Source: an uncultured Oscillibacter sp.
GTDB lineage: Bacteria; Bacillota; Clostridia; Oscillospirales; Oscillospiraceae
Assembly (NCBI GenBank): GCA_910584075.1
Contig: CAJTZI010000003.1
Location: 47,879 to 111,878 of the forward strand
Direction of reading: 5' to 3'
Length of the DNA stretch: 64,000 nucleotides
Below, in pieces: positions 34,275 through 42,761 of the stretch (within the stretch, counting starts at the first letter, position 1; each line of letters begins with the position of its first letter). The notes beneath the pieces were generated by a model. It had not been told where the DNA came from. It searched no databases and saw only the letters and a program-made list of their open reading frames with translations. The position numbers and the translations under genes were made by a program.

Positions 34275-35544
34275 CGCGGAGACGTACAGCCTGACAGGAA
34301 AAATCGAGAATATTGTGGGCATGTCCATTGAGGCCTCCGGCGGTCATGCAGCCGTTGGAGATATTTGCCGGATCTACAACGGCGACTCCGGCGGGCAGGT
34401 CACGGCGGAGGTGGTGGGTTTCAAAAACGACCACATCCTGCTGATGCCCTACTCGGACATGAATGGCATTTCCGCCGGAAATTTCGTCCGGAACACCGGG
34501 CGGCAGCTGACGCTGCGGGTGGGGGAGTTTCTCCGGGGCCGCATTATCAACGCCATGGGCCAGCCCATCGACGGCAAGGGCCCCTTTGACGGCGGCGACC
34601 CCTACTGCGTCAGCGGCTCCTATGTCAACCCCCTCCAGCGCCCCCCCATCCGGGAGCGCATGGAGTTCGGCGTCAAAGCCATAGACGGCATGATCACCAT
34701 CGGCAAGGGCCAGAGAATCGGCATCTTTGCCGGCTCCGGCGTGGGCAAGTCCACGCTGATGGGCATGATCGCCAAAAACGTGAAAGCGGACATCAATGTC
34801 ATCGCCCTGGTGGGCGAGCGGGGCCGGGAGGTTCTGGAGTTCGTTCAGAAGGACCTGGGTGAGGAGGGGATGCGCCGCTCCGTGCTGGTGGTTGCCACCA
34901 GCGACCAGCCCGCCATGCTGCGGATGAAGTGCCCCAGCGTGGCCACGGGCATCGCGGAGTACTTCCGGGACCAGGGGTACGACGTGCTTTTGATGATGGA
35001 CTCCCTGACTCGGTTCGCCATGGCCCAGCGGGAGATCGGCCTTGCCATCGGTGAGCCGCCGGTGTCCAGAGGCTATACACCCTCCATGTATGCGGAGATG
35101 CCCAAGCTCTTGGAGCGCAGCGGAAATTTTGACAAGGGCTCCATCACGGGCGTATATACTGTACTGGTGGAGGGCGACGACACCAACGAGCCCATCGCCG
35201 ATACGGTCCGGGGCATTCTGGACGGACATATCGTCCTCTCCCGTGCCCTGGCCAACAGCAACCACTACCCGGCGATTGACGTCTCCGCCAGCATCTCCCG
35301 TCTGATGGTGGAGATTGTGGACCCGGAGCACCGGAAGCTGGCCTCCCGAATCCGGGACATCATGAGTGTATATGAGAAGAACGCGGACTTGGTGGCCATC
35401 GGCGCCTACAAGCCGGGAACCAACCGCAATCTTGACTACGCGCTGTCGAAAATTGACGCAGTCAACGAGTTTTTGACCCAGGATGTCAACGAGGCGTTCA
35501 GCTATGACCAGTGCATCGCCAGGATGCGGGCCATATTGAAATAG
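34243..35544 (+). CDS. fliI: Flagellar type III export ATPase FliI
   Basis: A 433-residue ATPase that unfolds and delivers substrates to the flagellar export gate. The P-loop is GIFAGSGVGKST (about 160-171), the Walker B Asp lies in DVLLMMDSLTRFAMAQREI, and the F1-like PPVSRGYTPSMYAEMPKLLERSG motif is present. The RNA start ATG follows GGAGGG and lies inside the end of fliH. Its N-terminus (RQVYNAETYSLTGKIENIVG) is the usual beta-barrel domain. Confidence 0.96.
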   Translation: MFRQMIRQVYNAETYSLTGKIENIVGMSIEASGGHAAVGDICRIYNGDSGGQVTAEVVGFKNDHILLMPYSDMNGISAGNFVRNTGRQLTLRVGEFLRGRIINAMGQPIDGKGPFDGGDPYCVSGSYVNPLQRPPIRERMEFGVKAIDGMITIGKGQRIGIFAGSGVGKSTLMGMIAKNVKADINVIALVGERGREVLEFVQKDLGEEGMRRSVLVVATSDQPAMLRMKCPSVATGIAEYFRDQGYDVLLMMDSLTRFAMAQREIGLAIGEPPVSRGYTPSMYAEMPKLLERSGNFDKGSITGVYTVLVEGDDTNEPIADTVRGILDGHIVLSRALANSNHYPAIDVSASISRLMVEIVDPEHRKLASRIRDIMSVYEKNADLVAIGAYKPGTNRNLDYALSKIDAVNEFLTQDVNEAFSYDQCIARMRAILK

Positions 35545-35579
35545 AGCTTACCAAACAGAAGAAAAGAGGCTGAAAGCGT

Positions 35580-36029
35580 TTGAAGAAGTTCAAATTCTCT
35601 TTGGACACGGTCCTCTCCTACAAGCAGCAGGTGCTGGAGGCGCTCCAGGGTGAGCACGCCCTGGCCCTGGCGGCGGTGCGGGAGCAGGAGGCGCTGCTGG
35701 AGAATCTCTGGGGACAGTACCGGGATTACAACGCCGAGTACCGTCGGCGGGCGGAGGAGGGGCTGCCCCTCACCGAGGCGCTGATGTACCAGAACGGTCT
35801 GCGGGCTGCCGAGCAGGAAATTCAGCGGGAGACCCAGCATCTGGAGGAGCTGCGGGCGGAAGAGGAGAAGCGGCGGGAGAAGGTGATCGAGGCCAAGAAG
35901 GACACCTCCTCCATTGAGAAGCTGCGGGAGAAGAAGCTGGACGCCTATCACAAGGCGGAGGCCAAGAGCGAGGAGGCCTTTATCGAGGAGTTTGTCAGCA
36001 CCATGCGGGTCAACGCCGCCAATGCCTGA
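35580..36029 (+). CDS. fliJ: Flagellar export chaperone FliJ
   Basis: A 149-residue protein that is almost entirely helical coiled coil, rich in Glu, Lys, Arg and Gln. It starts KKFKFSLDTVLSYKQQV, the FliJ pattern (FxLxxVLxxK). FliJ sits in the centre of the FliI hexamer and links it to FlhA. Translation appears to start at TTG 35580 behind AAAGAGG, 36 bases after fliI. Confidence 0.85.
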   Translation: MKKFKFSLDTVLSYKQQVLEALQGEHALALAAVREQEALLENLWGQYRDYNAEYRRRAEEGLPLTEALMYQNGLRAAEQEIQRETQHLEELRAEEEKRREKVIEAKKDTSSIEKLREKKLDAYHKAEAKSEEAFIEEFVSTMRVNAANA

Positions 36030-36120
36030 CAGGCGCTCCTCATGGTTGGAGCATCCAGACCGGCGCATAAAACCGCCGTTTGGAATATAGATATGGTATT
36101 TGGAAGGAGGTGAAAGAGAG

Positions 36121-37188
36121 ATGGATCAGATTTACAACAGTATGCTGTTTATGGCACAGGTTCCGGCGGAGCGTCCCGCGGGCAAGCCCGCCCAGTCCCA
36201 GGAGAGCGACAGCTTCCAAAAGCAGATGGAGCAGGCCTCCGGCAAGACGGAGGGCAAGACTGAGACCGCCGTGCAGGACCAGCCCCAGGAGGGCCCGGTC
36301 ACAGTGGAGGACTCCCAGGAGCTGGAGAAGCAGATGGCTCTGGCGGCTATGGCGGTGATGCAGAACCCGGTGGTCCCGGTGGAGCAGGTGACGGCGCCGG
36401 AGGAGACGGCTGTGACAGAGATTTCCGGTGTGGAGATCGTCACGGAGACAGCCGAGGCCCCGGTGGTGACCGCCCCTGAGACGGCGGAGACGGCGGAGAC
36501 GGCGGAGATCGTGCCCGAGGAGGGCATGGAACAGCCTGTAGAGCAGCTGCCCCAGGAGCAGGCGAAGCCCGTGGAGGCCGAGACCCAGACCGCGGAGGAT
36601 GCCGGAGCAGAGCTGGAGGTCAAGGTGACCACCGGTGAGACCGGCGGAGCCGAGCAGGAGACCGACACCCAGGACGCCCCCGAGGAGGGAATGGCGGAGG
36701 CCCCTGTGTTCCAGGACGTGCGGGAGATCCCCGTGAAGGTGGGCGAGGCCCCCGCAGCGGAGGAGACCCCGGAGACCCCGGTGGAGGACCAGATCGGACC
36801 CAAGCTGGCCGAGGCTTTGAAGAGCGGCGACACCCGGGTGGAAATTCAGCTGGCCCCCGATACCCTGGGCAAGGTGACCGTGGAGGTGACCCTCCGGGAG
36901 GACGGGACGCTGCATATCGCCCTTCACGCTGAGAACAGCCAGACCCGCGGTCTTCTGGAGCGGAGCGCCGACAACCTGATGGCTATGCTGGGCAGAGACA
37001 CGCGGCAGGAGGTCCAGGTGGAGGTTCCACGGCAGCAGGAGAGCCAGCAGCAAAATTTCTATGACGGCCAGCAGGGCCGTGAGCACCAGGGCCGCCAGCA
37101 GGAGCATCAGCATCAGCAGGAGCGGCAGGGCGGAGAGGACTTCCTCCACCAGCTGCGGCTGGGACTGGTCCCCGGGGACGGGGAGTAA
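36121..37188 (+). CDS. fliK: Flagellar hook-length control protein FliK
   Basis: A 355-residue FliK. The first 220 residues are a low-complexity Glu/Thr/Ala/Pro-rich ruler-like region (many TAET/ETAE steps). The conserved C-terminal Flg_hook domain (about 235-310) reads VEIQLAPDTLGKVTVEVTL then DGTLHIALHAEN, followed by a Gln/His-rich tail (QQEHQHQQERQ). It measures hook length and switches FlhB specificity. ATG 36121 has AAGGAGGTGA seven bases upstream. Confidence 0.88.
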   Translation: MDQIYNSMLFMAQVPAERPAGKPAQSQESDSFQKQMEQASGKTEGKTETAVQDQPQEGPVTVEDSQELEKQMALAAMAVMQNPVVPVEQVTAPEETAVTEISGVEIVTETAEAPVVTAPETAETAETAEIVPEEGMEQPVEQLPQEQAKPVEAETQTAEDAGAELEVKVTTGETGGAEQETDTQDAPEEGMAEAPVFQDVREIPVKVGEAPAAEETPETPVEDQIGPKLAEALKSGDTRVEIQLAPDTLGKVTVEVTLREDGTLHIALHAENSQTRGLLERSADNLMAMLGRDTRQEVQVEVPRQQESQQQNFYDGQQGREHQGRQQEHQHQQERQGGEDFLHQLRLGLVPGDGE

Positions 37189-37215
37189 AAACCAAACCGG
37201 AAAGGAAGTGAGACA

Positions 37216-37890
37216 ATGAGCGATATGATGAAGGACCTGACCAACTACTACAAAAGCGACGCGGTGACCAGCGCGGTAGCCAATAAGAAGGTCAACATCC
37301 AGCAAAAGGGCGACAACACCAAGCTGGATATGACCTCCTTCATTCAGCTGATGATTACCCAGCTGACCAACCAGGGCATTGACGAGTCGGTGGACACCTC
37401 CGACATGCTGAACCAGATGATTCAGATGCAGATGGTGGAGACCATGGCCAACCTGACGGACGCCTCCGTCATGTCCTATGCGGCGTCCCTGGTGGGCAAA
37501 GAGGTCACCGTGGGCAAGTTTGACTCCGAGGGCAAGCTCCAGGAGATTGTAGGCACCGTCACCGGAACCGGCACCCTGAACGGCAAGCAGGTCATCTTCG
37601 TAGGCGACGAGTATTACCAGATGAGCGAGATTCTGGCCGTCGGCAAGCTGCCTCCCAAGAAGGAGGAAGAGGACGACAAGGTCGACGGTACGGAAAAACC
37701 CGGCGAGACGGAAAAGCCCGGTGAAACGGAGAAACCGGATGAGACCGAAAAACCCGGTGAAACGGAGAAGCCGGATGAGACCGAAAAGCCCAGTGAGACG
37801 CCGAAGCCGGACGAGACCCAGAAACCCGGCGGGACGGAGAATCCGGAGTACAACGGAGAGAACGGCACACCCAATGACCAGGGGGCGTGA
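37216..37890 (+). CDS. flgD: Flagellar hook assembly (scaffold) protein FlgD with repeat tail
   Basis: A 224-residue hook cap. The N-terminal FlgD domain has SFIQLMITQLTNQGIDESVDTSDMLNQMIQMQMVETMANL, and a short middle region (GKEVTVGKFDSEGKLQEIVGTV) matches the FlgD N-terminal extension. The usual C-terminal Ig/tudor part is short and is replaced from about residue 155 by six-residue repeats of type TEKPGE/TEKPDE. Its length and N-terminus fit the short Firmicute form. It follows fliK by 27 bases. Confidence 0.88.
   Translation: MSDMMKDLTNYYKSDAVTSAVANKKVNIQQKGDNTKLDMTSFIQLMITQLTNQGIDESVDTSDMLNQMIQMQMVETMANLTDASVMSYAASLVGKEVTVGKFDSEGKLQEIVGTVTGTGTLNGKQVIFVGDEYYQMSEILAVGKLPPKKEEEDDKVDGTEKPGETEKPGETEKPDETEKPGETEKPDETEKPSETPKPDETQKPGGTENPEYNGENGTPNDQGA
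37690..37848 (+). repeat. 18-bp tandem repeats in the 3' end of flgD
   Basis: About nine copies of an 18-base unit encoding TEKPGE, TEKPDE, TEKPSE, TPKPDE and TQKPGG. The copies differ mainly at Gly/Asp and at wobble bases. Such an array could change copy number by slippage. Confidence 0.75.
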
Positions 37891-37896
37891 TATGAG

Positions 37897-38265
37897 ATGA
37901 TCGAACGGGTATCGAGACAGATACAGCAGCCGGTATCCGCAGCGGCCCAGAGGACGCAGCAGGGGACTGGCTTCCAGGGACTTCTCCGGCAGGAGCTGCA
38001 AAAGACGGCCCCGGAGGTGGCGTTTTCCAAGCACGCTATGAGCCGCGCCGAGGAGCGGGGCATCGAGATCACCCCCAGCCTCATGGACCAGATCCGGGGC
38101 AGCATGGTGCGGGCCCAGGCCAAGGGTGCCACCAATATCCTGGCCATGGATTCCGAGAAGGCGTTTATCATCAACGTCCCCCACGCGAAAGTGATTACAG
38201 CCATCACCCAGGACGAGATGAAAGACAGCGTATTCACCAATATTGACGGCGCCGTGTTCCTGTAA
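37897..38265 (+). CDS. Flagellar operon protein, TIGR02530 family
   Basis: A 122-residue protein typical of the gene between flgD and flgE in Firmicute motility operons (TIGR02530). The conserved part is FSKHAMSRAEERGIEITPSLMDQIRGSMVRAQAKGATNILAMDSEKAFIINVPHAKVITAI, cited here only in part as HAMSRAEERGI (about 46-56) and FIINVPHAKVITAI (about 90-103). Its function is not established; a role in hook assembly is suggested by its position. Confidence 0.85.
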   Translation: MIERVSRQIQQPVSAAAQRTQQGTGFQGLLRQELQKTAPEVAFSKHAMSRAEERGIEITPSLMDQIRGSMVRAQAKGATNILAMDSEKAFIINVPHAKVITAITQDEMKDSVFTNIDGAVFL

Positions 38266-38360
38266 AGAGAAGGCAGGACCGGTTTTCGGAGGCCTTCGCG
38301 CTCCGCCCGACTGACGGGGCGCGGACGGCGCCAGAAATCGAAAGGAGACAATTTTTCCCT

Positions 38361-39686
38361 ATGACTGGATCAATGTACGCATCCATTGGAGGCCTGAAGG
38401 CGCATATGCAGAAGCTGAGCGTCATCGGCAACAATGTGGCAAACGTCAACACCCAGGGCTATAAGCACCAGCGCACCGTGTTCCGCGACAGCGTGTACAG
38501 CATGTACCGCAGCGGCAGTGACGGCACCCAGGTGGTGGGCGGCAAGAACCCCTCCCAGCTGGGCTACGGCTCCATGGTGGCCAGCATCGACCTGGATATG
38601 TCCTCCGCCACCTACAACCCCGGCAATCCCACGGACTGCGCCATCGTGGGCGACGGCTTCTTCCTGGTGGGCGACAAGGATGTGGCCCAGGTCATCGATC
38701 CCACCAATCCCAACAGCTTCAAGAGCCTGAACCTGAGCCGCGTGGGGGATTTCCATCAGGACGCTAACGGCTACTTTGTGGACGGCTACGGACAGTGCGT
38801 CTACGGCTTTTTGTGCGTGGGCGTCAGCGCCGACGGCGAGCCCATCATCAGCGACCAGCTGGTGCCTATACGGGCGCCCCGTATGGAGAATGTGCCGGTC
38901 AATATCAAGACCGGCCAGGAGATCAAGGTGGACGATACCACCGGCAAGCCGCCGGCAGCCGCCGGCACGGAGGGTGTGGACTGGGAGTACCGCAACGTGG
39001 TCCGCTGGCCCCAGTATAAGAACGAGGGCGCCGGTGACGGCGGCAACAACGGCGGCGGAGCCGGCGGCGGTACGACGAATACCACCACCAACATCAAGCT
39101 CCAGGACGCCGTGAAAAAGGTGGGGACCGGAGACACCGCCACCACGGAGCCCCTGCCTCCCGCCAGCATCGACGGCATCACCATCGACGAGAAGACGGGC
39201 TGCATCTCCGCCAGAACCAAGGACACCAAAGAGGATATTGTGATCGGCTATCTGGCCATCGGCAACGTGACCAACCCCAACGGCGTCAGCCACATCGGCA
39301 ACTCCTACTACACCGCCAGCGCCGGCGCCGGCGACCTGAACATCACCATGCTGGGCGGCGCGGCCAAGGAAGTGACCACGCTGGACGCCCAGGGCAACGA
39401 GGTGGTGGGAATGCACTACGTCAACGGCAGCATCCAGAGCCTCTACCGGGAAGAAAACGAGGGCAACCAGGGCGACCCGGTAAGCGAGAACGACCTGCCG
39501 GAGGAGTCCCGTCTCAACAGCGGCGGCGCCACCACGCTGATGACCGGCTTCCTGGAAGCCCCCAACGTGGACCTGGCTACCGAGATCTCCGAGCTTATCA
39601 CCACCCAGCGCGGCTATCAGGCCAACACCCGCATCATCACCGTGACCGACTCCATGCTGGAGGAACTGGTCAACATGAAGCGATAA
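38361..39686 (+). CDS. flgE: Flagellar hook protein FlgE
   Basis: A 441-residue hook protein. The N-terminal rod/hook signature MYASIGGLKAHMQKLSVIGNNVANVNTQGYK and the C-terminal VDLATEISELITTQRGYQANTRIITVTDSMLEELVNMKR pattern (seen in parts) are diagnostic; the middle is the variable surface domain, with a Gly/Asn/Thr-rich insert near residues 222-250. It polymerises under the FlgD cap to form the hook. AAAGGAG precedes the ATG. Confidence 0.93.
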   Translation: MTGSMYASIGGLKAHMQKLSVIGNNVANVNTQGYKHQRTVFRDSVYSMYRSGSDGTQVVGGKNPSQLGYGSMVASIDLDMSSATYNPGNPTDCAIVGDGFFLVGDKDVAQVIDPTNPNSFKSLNLSRVGDFHQDANGYFVDGYGQCVYGFLCVGVSADGEPIISDQLVPIRAPRMENVPVNIKTGQEIKVDDTTGKPPAAAGTEGVDWEYRNVVRWPQYKNEGAGDGGNNGGGAGGGTTNTTTNIKLQDAVKKVGTGDTATTEPLPPASIDGITIDEKTGCISARTKDTKEDIVIGYLAIGNVTNPNGVSHIGNSYYTASAGAGDLNITMLGGAAKEVTTLDAQGNEVVGMHYVNGSIQSLYREENEGNQGDPVSENDLPEESRLNSGGATTLMTGFLEAPNVDLATEISELITTQRGYQANTRIITVTDSMLEELVNMKR

Positions 39687-39718
39687 TTCCCGGATCTGAG
39701 ATTTGACAACGCGGCCGG

Positions 39719-39743
39719 CCGGGGCGCGTGAGACGCGCCCCGG
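39719..39743 (+). other. Intra-operon hairpin between flgE and flbD
   Basis: Perfect 11-bp GC stem CCGGGGCGCGT / ACGCGCCCCGG with a 3-base loop and no T-run. It is placed to protect the 3' end of the abundant flgE message or to lower read-through. Confidence 0.6.
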
Positions 39744-39770
39744 CGGGTACGCCGGAAAGGACGGTATGCT

Positions 39771-39986
39771 ATGATCCTTCTGACAAAGAGGAACCACGAG
39801 AAATTCCTGGTCAACCACCTGCAGATCGAGCACATCGAGTGTATCCCCGAGTCTAAAATCACCATGATGAACCACGACTATTACCTCGTCCGCGAAAGCG
39901 TGGAGGAGATCATCGATAAAATCGCCGTCTATAACGCCAAGGTCCAGGATATTCACCGGGAGATCTCGGTGACGGACAAGCGTTGA
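39771..39986 (+). CDS. flbD: Flagellar protein FlbD/SwrD family
   Basis: A 71-residue cytoplasmic protein of the FlbD family (SwrD in Bacillus subtilis, where it raises motor torque). It starts MILLTKRNHEKFLVNHLQIEHIE and continues with ESKITMMNHDYYLVRESVEEIIDKI, both typical. It lies between flgE and motA as in many Firmicutes. AAAGGA precedes the ATG. Confidence 0.9.
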   Translation: MILLTKRNHEKFLVNHLQIEHIECIPESKITMMNHDYYLVRESVEEIIDKIAVYNAKVQDIHREISVTDKR

Positions 39987-40044
39987 ATAGATAGAAAATT
40001 TGCGGCCCGGACTTGACCGCCCGGGCGAAAGGGTGTACCATGTC

Positions 40045-40869
40045 ATGAACATAAACTATATCATTGGTCTGGTGGGCGCCTTGGCTGTGTTCCTGTTCGG
40101 TTGTGTCACCTCGCTGACGGTGTATCCGGAGTTCAGCTTTTCTGTCACTATCACGAACCTCTGGAACTTCTTCGACGCGGCCAGTATTTTGATCGTTATT
40201 GGGTGTACGCTGTTTATTGTGTGCGCCAGTTTCCCTGGGTCCATGCTCAAGGCCATGCCCAAGCACTTCGGAATTATTCTGAAAAACAAGATCTTTGACC
40301 CGGTGCAGTACATCGAGCAGCTGGTGGAGCTGGCGCAGATCGCCCGTAAGAACGGCCTGCTGTCACTGGAGGAGAAGGCCAACGAGCAGACGGACCCGTT
40401 TTTCAAGCAGGCCATTATGCTCATCGTGGACGCCAACGACCAGGATAAGGTGCGGGCCATTCTGGAAAACGACATTGAGTGCATGAACGCCCGCCATGAG
40501 GACGCGGCGGCCATGTACGACAAGGCGTCCAGCGTAGCCCCGGCCTTCGGCATGGTGGGAACGCTGGTGGGCCTCATTAACATGCTGAAAGCCATGAACC
40601 TAGACGGCGGCGCGGGAGACCTGGGCGGCGCTATGGGCACCGCTCTGATCACCACGCTGTACGGCTGTATTCTGGCCCACATGGTCTTTGGCCCCGTTGC
40701 CCAGCTGCTGCGCGTCCGGGACGAGGAGGAGGTCCTCTGCAAACAGATTATTGTGGAGGGCGTTATGGCCATTCAGGCCGGTGAGAATCCCAAGGCCCTG
40801 AAAGAGCGGCTGCTGACCTATATGGCTCAGCGTGAGCGCGAGATGGGCGACACCAAGGGCGGCGAGTAA
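40045..40869 (+). CDS. motA: Flagellar motor stator protein MotA
   Basis: A 274-residue stator subunit with four membrane helices (about 5-25, 38-58, 158-180, 190-212). The cytoplasmic loop has ELAQIARKNGLLSLEEKA, containing the charged residues that act on FliG, and the third helix starts SSVAPAFGMVGTLVGLI with the conserved proline. An ATG at 40040 leads to a stop at once, so ATG 40045 is the start. With MotB it converts ion flow into torque. Confidence 0.93.
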   Translation: MNINYIIGLVGALAVFLFGCVTSLTVYPEFSFSVTITNLWNFFDAASILIVIGCTLFIVCASFPGSMLKAMPKHFGIILKNKIFDPVQYIEQLVELAQIARKNGLLSLEEKANEQTDPFFKQAIMLIVDANDQDKVRAILENDIECMNARHEDAAAMYDKASSVAPAFGMVGTLVGLINMLKAMNLDGGAGDLGGAMGTALITTLYGCILAHMVFGPVAQLLRVRDEEEVLCKQIIVEGVMAIQAGENPKALKERLLTYMAQREREMGDTKGGE

Positions 40870-40896
40870 GCCAGACGAAGAAGAGGTGAGAAGAAA

Positions 40897-41703
40897 GTGG
40901 CCCTGAAGAAAAAGAGCGGCGGCGGAGGCGGCGGCGCCAACTGGATGGATACATATGGCGACATGGTGACGCTGCTGCTGTGTTTCTTTGTGCTGCTCTA
41001 CTCCATGTCCAGCATTGACTCCGCCAAGTGGGCGGCCATTGTCATGAGCTTCAACCCCATGGCAAGGCAGACCGCAACGGAGACGCCGGGCGGTGATGGC
41101 CCCAGCGCTGACGAGGACGCAGGCGGTGTGATGCCGCAGCCGGACGTCAGCGACAATGTCACCCAGGAGCAGATTGACGAGGACATCGACTCTTTGTTCC
41201 AGGCCATTCAGAGCTATATTCAGCAGACAGACCAGCAGAGCACCATCACCGCGGCCATGGACGGAGGAAAGATTTATATCTCCTTTGGCAATACGGTGTT
41301 TTTTGACGGCGAGAGCTCGTATCTGAGGCCGGAGGCCAAGCCGGTACTGAACGCGGTCAGCGAAATGCTGGGCACAGCCTCTGAGTCCATAAGCGAGGTG
41401 CGGGTCCTGGGCCATACCGCCCAGGGTACGCCCGGAGAGCCCAACACGGTTCAAAGAGACCGGACGCTGTCCAGCGAGCGGGCAACCAATGTGGTGATTT
41501 TCATTCAGGAGCAGGATGTCATCGACCCGGTGAAGCTGATCAGCGAGGGAATCGGCCAATGGCGGCCGGTGGCCACCAACGACACCTCGGAGGGCCGGGC
41601 CCAGAACCGCCGGGTGGAGATGATCATCAGCGGCCGGAACCTCCAGATGGAGGCCGAGGGCGTGACCACCTATTATACAACGAGCTACACGACAACTCAG
41701 TAA
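40897..41703 (+). CDS. motB: Flagellar motor stator protein MotB
   Basis: A 268-residue stator subunit beginning at GTG 40897. A Gly-rich basic start (KKKSGGGGGG) leads to one membrane helix with the ion-carrying Asp (about residue 22, DTYGDMVTLLLCFFVLLYS), an acidic linker, and an OmpA-like peptidoglycan-binding domain (about 120-245) with ISEVRVLGHTAQGTP and RTLSSERATNVV. It anchors MotA to the cell wall. Ion type (H+ or Na+) is not clear. Confidence 0.93.
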   Translation: MALKKKSGGGGGGANWMDTYGDMVTLLLCFFVLLYSMSSIDSAKWAAIVMSFNPMARQTATETPGGDGPSADEDAGGVMPQPDVSDNVTQEQIDEDIDSLFQAIQSYIQQTDQQSTITAAMDGGKIYISFGNTVFFDGESSYLRPEAKPVLNAVSEMLGTASESISEVRVLGHTAQGTPGEPNTVQRDRTLSSERATNVVIFIQEQDVIDPVKLISEGIGQWRPVATNDTSEGRAQNRRVEMIISGRNLQMEAEGVTTYYTTSYTTTQ

Positions 41704-41751
41704 ATCCGTCCGCGGCGATCTGCCGCGGAGCAGGCACAGGCAGGGGGACTT

Positions 41752-42756
41752 ATGGCAGATGTATTATCACAAGCTCAAATAGACGCTTTGCTGAATTCTG
41801 TCCGCAGCGGCGAGAAGGATTTGGAGAAGTCGCCTGCTGAGCAGGAGAAAAAATACGCCAAATACGACTTTGCCAGTCCGCGGAAGTTCACCAAGGACCG
41901 GATCAAGATGTTGAACGGCATCTTTGAGAACTACTCCCGGGTAATCGGTTCCCGCCTGAACGCCCGGCTCCGGGCGAGCTGCGAGATCACGGTGGAGAGT
42001 GTGGAGGAACAGCATTACTACGAGTTTTCCAACGCGCTGACCGAGGGAGACGTGCTGGCTCTGGCGGATGTGGATATCAAGGACAGTCCGCAGGAGCAGC
42101 CGGTGATGTTCTATCTCTCCACCGCAACGGCCCTGAGCATGATGGACCGTTTGATGGGCGGCGAGGGCTCGGTGGACGACGATCTGGACTCGGAGTATAG
42201 CTACACGGAGCTGGAGCTCAAGCTGTACGAGGATCTGGTGCAGGACGTCATCTCCGTATTGGGCATCAGCTGGGAAAACTACGTTCCCATTCGCTTTGCC
42301 TACAACCGCACGGATGTGAACCCCACGCTGAGCCAGCTGCTGGGCGTGGATGAGACCGTGGTGATTGTGGACTTGAAGCTGCAATTTACCAATCTGTCGG
42401 GACGCATGAGCATCTGTTTCCCGGGAGACATGCTGATGGCCGTCTTCGCGGAGATCAGCAGGGAGAACCCCGTGCGGAAGGTGGCGGCTGAGGACAAGTC
42501 CGATGAGATCTTCGACAGCCTGCAGGACTCCAGTCTGGAGATTGTGGCGGAGATGGCGAATACGCAGCTGTACCTCAGCGATATTTACCATCTGAACGTG
42601 GGAGACGTCATCGACCTGGGGTATTCCAAGGACTCCCCCATCTATCTGGAGATTGGCGGTTACCACTGGTTTACGGGCCGAATGGGAACCCATAAGAAAA
42701 ATATGGCTGTGAAGATAGACGACGTATGCTATCAGGCCGAGCAAAGGAGCGAATAG
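41752..42756 (+). CDS. fliM: Flagellar motor switch protein FliM
   Basis: A 334-residue C-ring protein. The N-terminal VLSQAQIDALLNSV is the CheY-P-binding peptide; the middle domain has GSRLNARLRASCEITVESVEEQHYYEF and a CheC-like core (SMMDRLMGGEGSVDDD), and the C-terminal SpoA/FliN-like domain shows NVGDVIDLGYSKDSPIYLEIGG. It is followed by fliY after five bases. Confidence 0.94.
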   Translation: MADVLSQAQIDALLNSVRSGEKDLEKSPAEQEKKYAKYDFASPRKFTKDRIKMLNGIFENYSRVIGSRLNARLRASCEITVESVEEQHYYEFSNALTEGDVLALADVDIKDSPQEQPVMFYLSTATALSMMDRLMGGEGSVDDDLDSEYSYTELELKLYEDLVQDVISVLGISWENYVPIRFAYNRTDVNPTLSQLLGVDETVVIVDLKLQFTNLSGRMSICFPGDMLMAVFAEISRENPVRKVAAEDKSDEIFDSLQDSSLEIVAEMANTQLYLSDIYHLNVGDVIDLGYSKDSPIYLEIGGYHWFTGRMGTHKKNMAVKIDDVCYQAEQRSE

Positions 42757-42761
42757 ACGGT

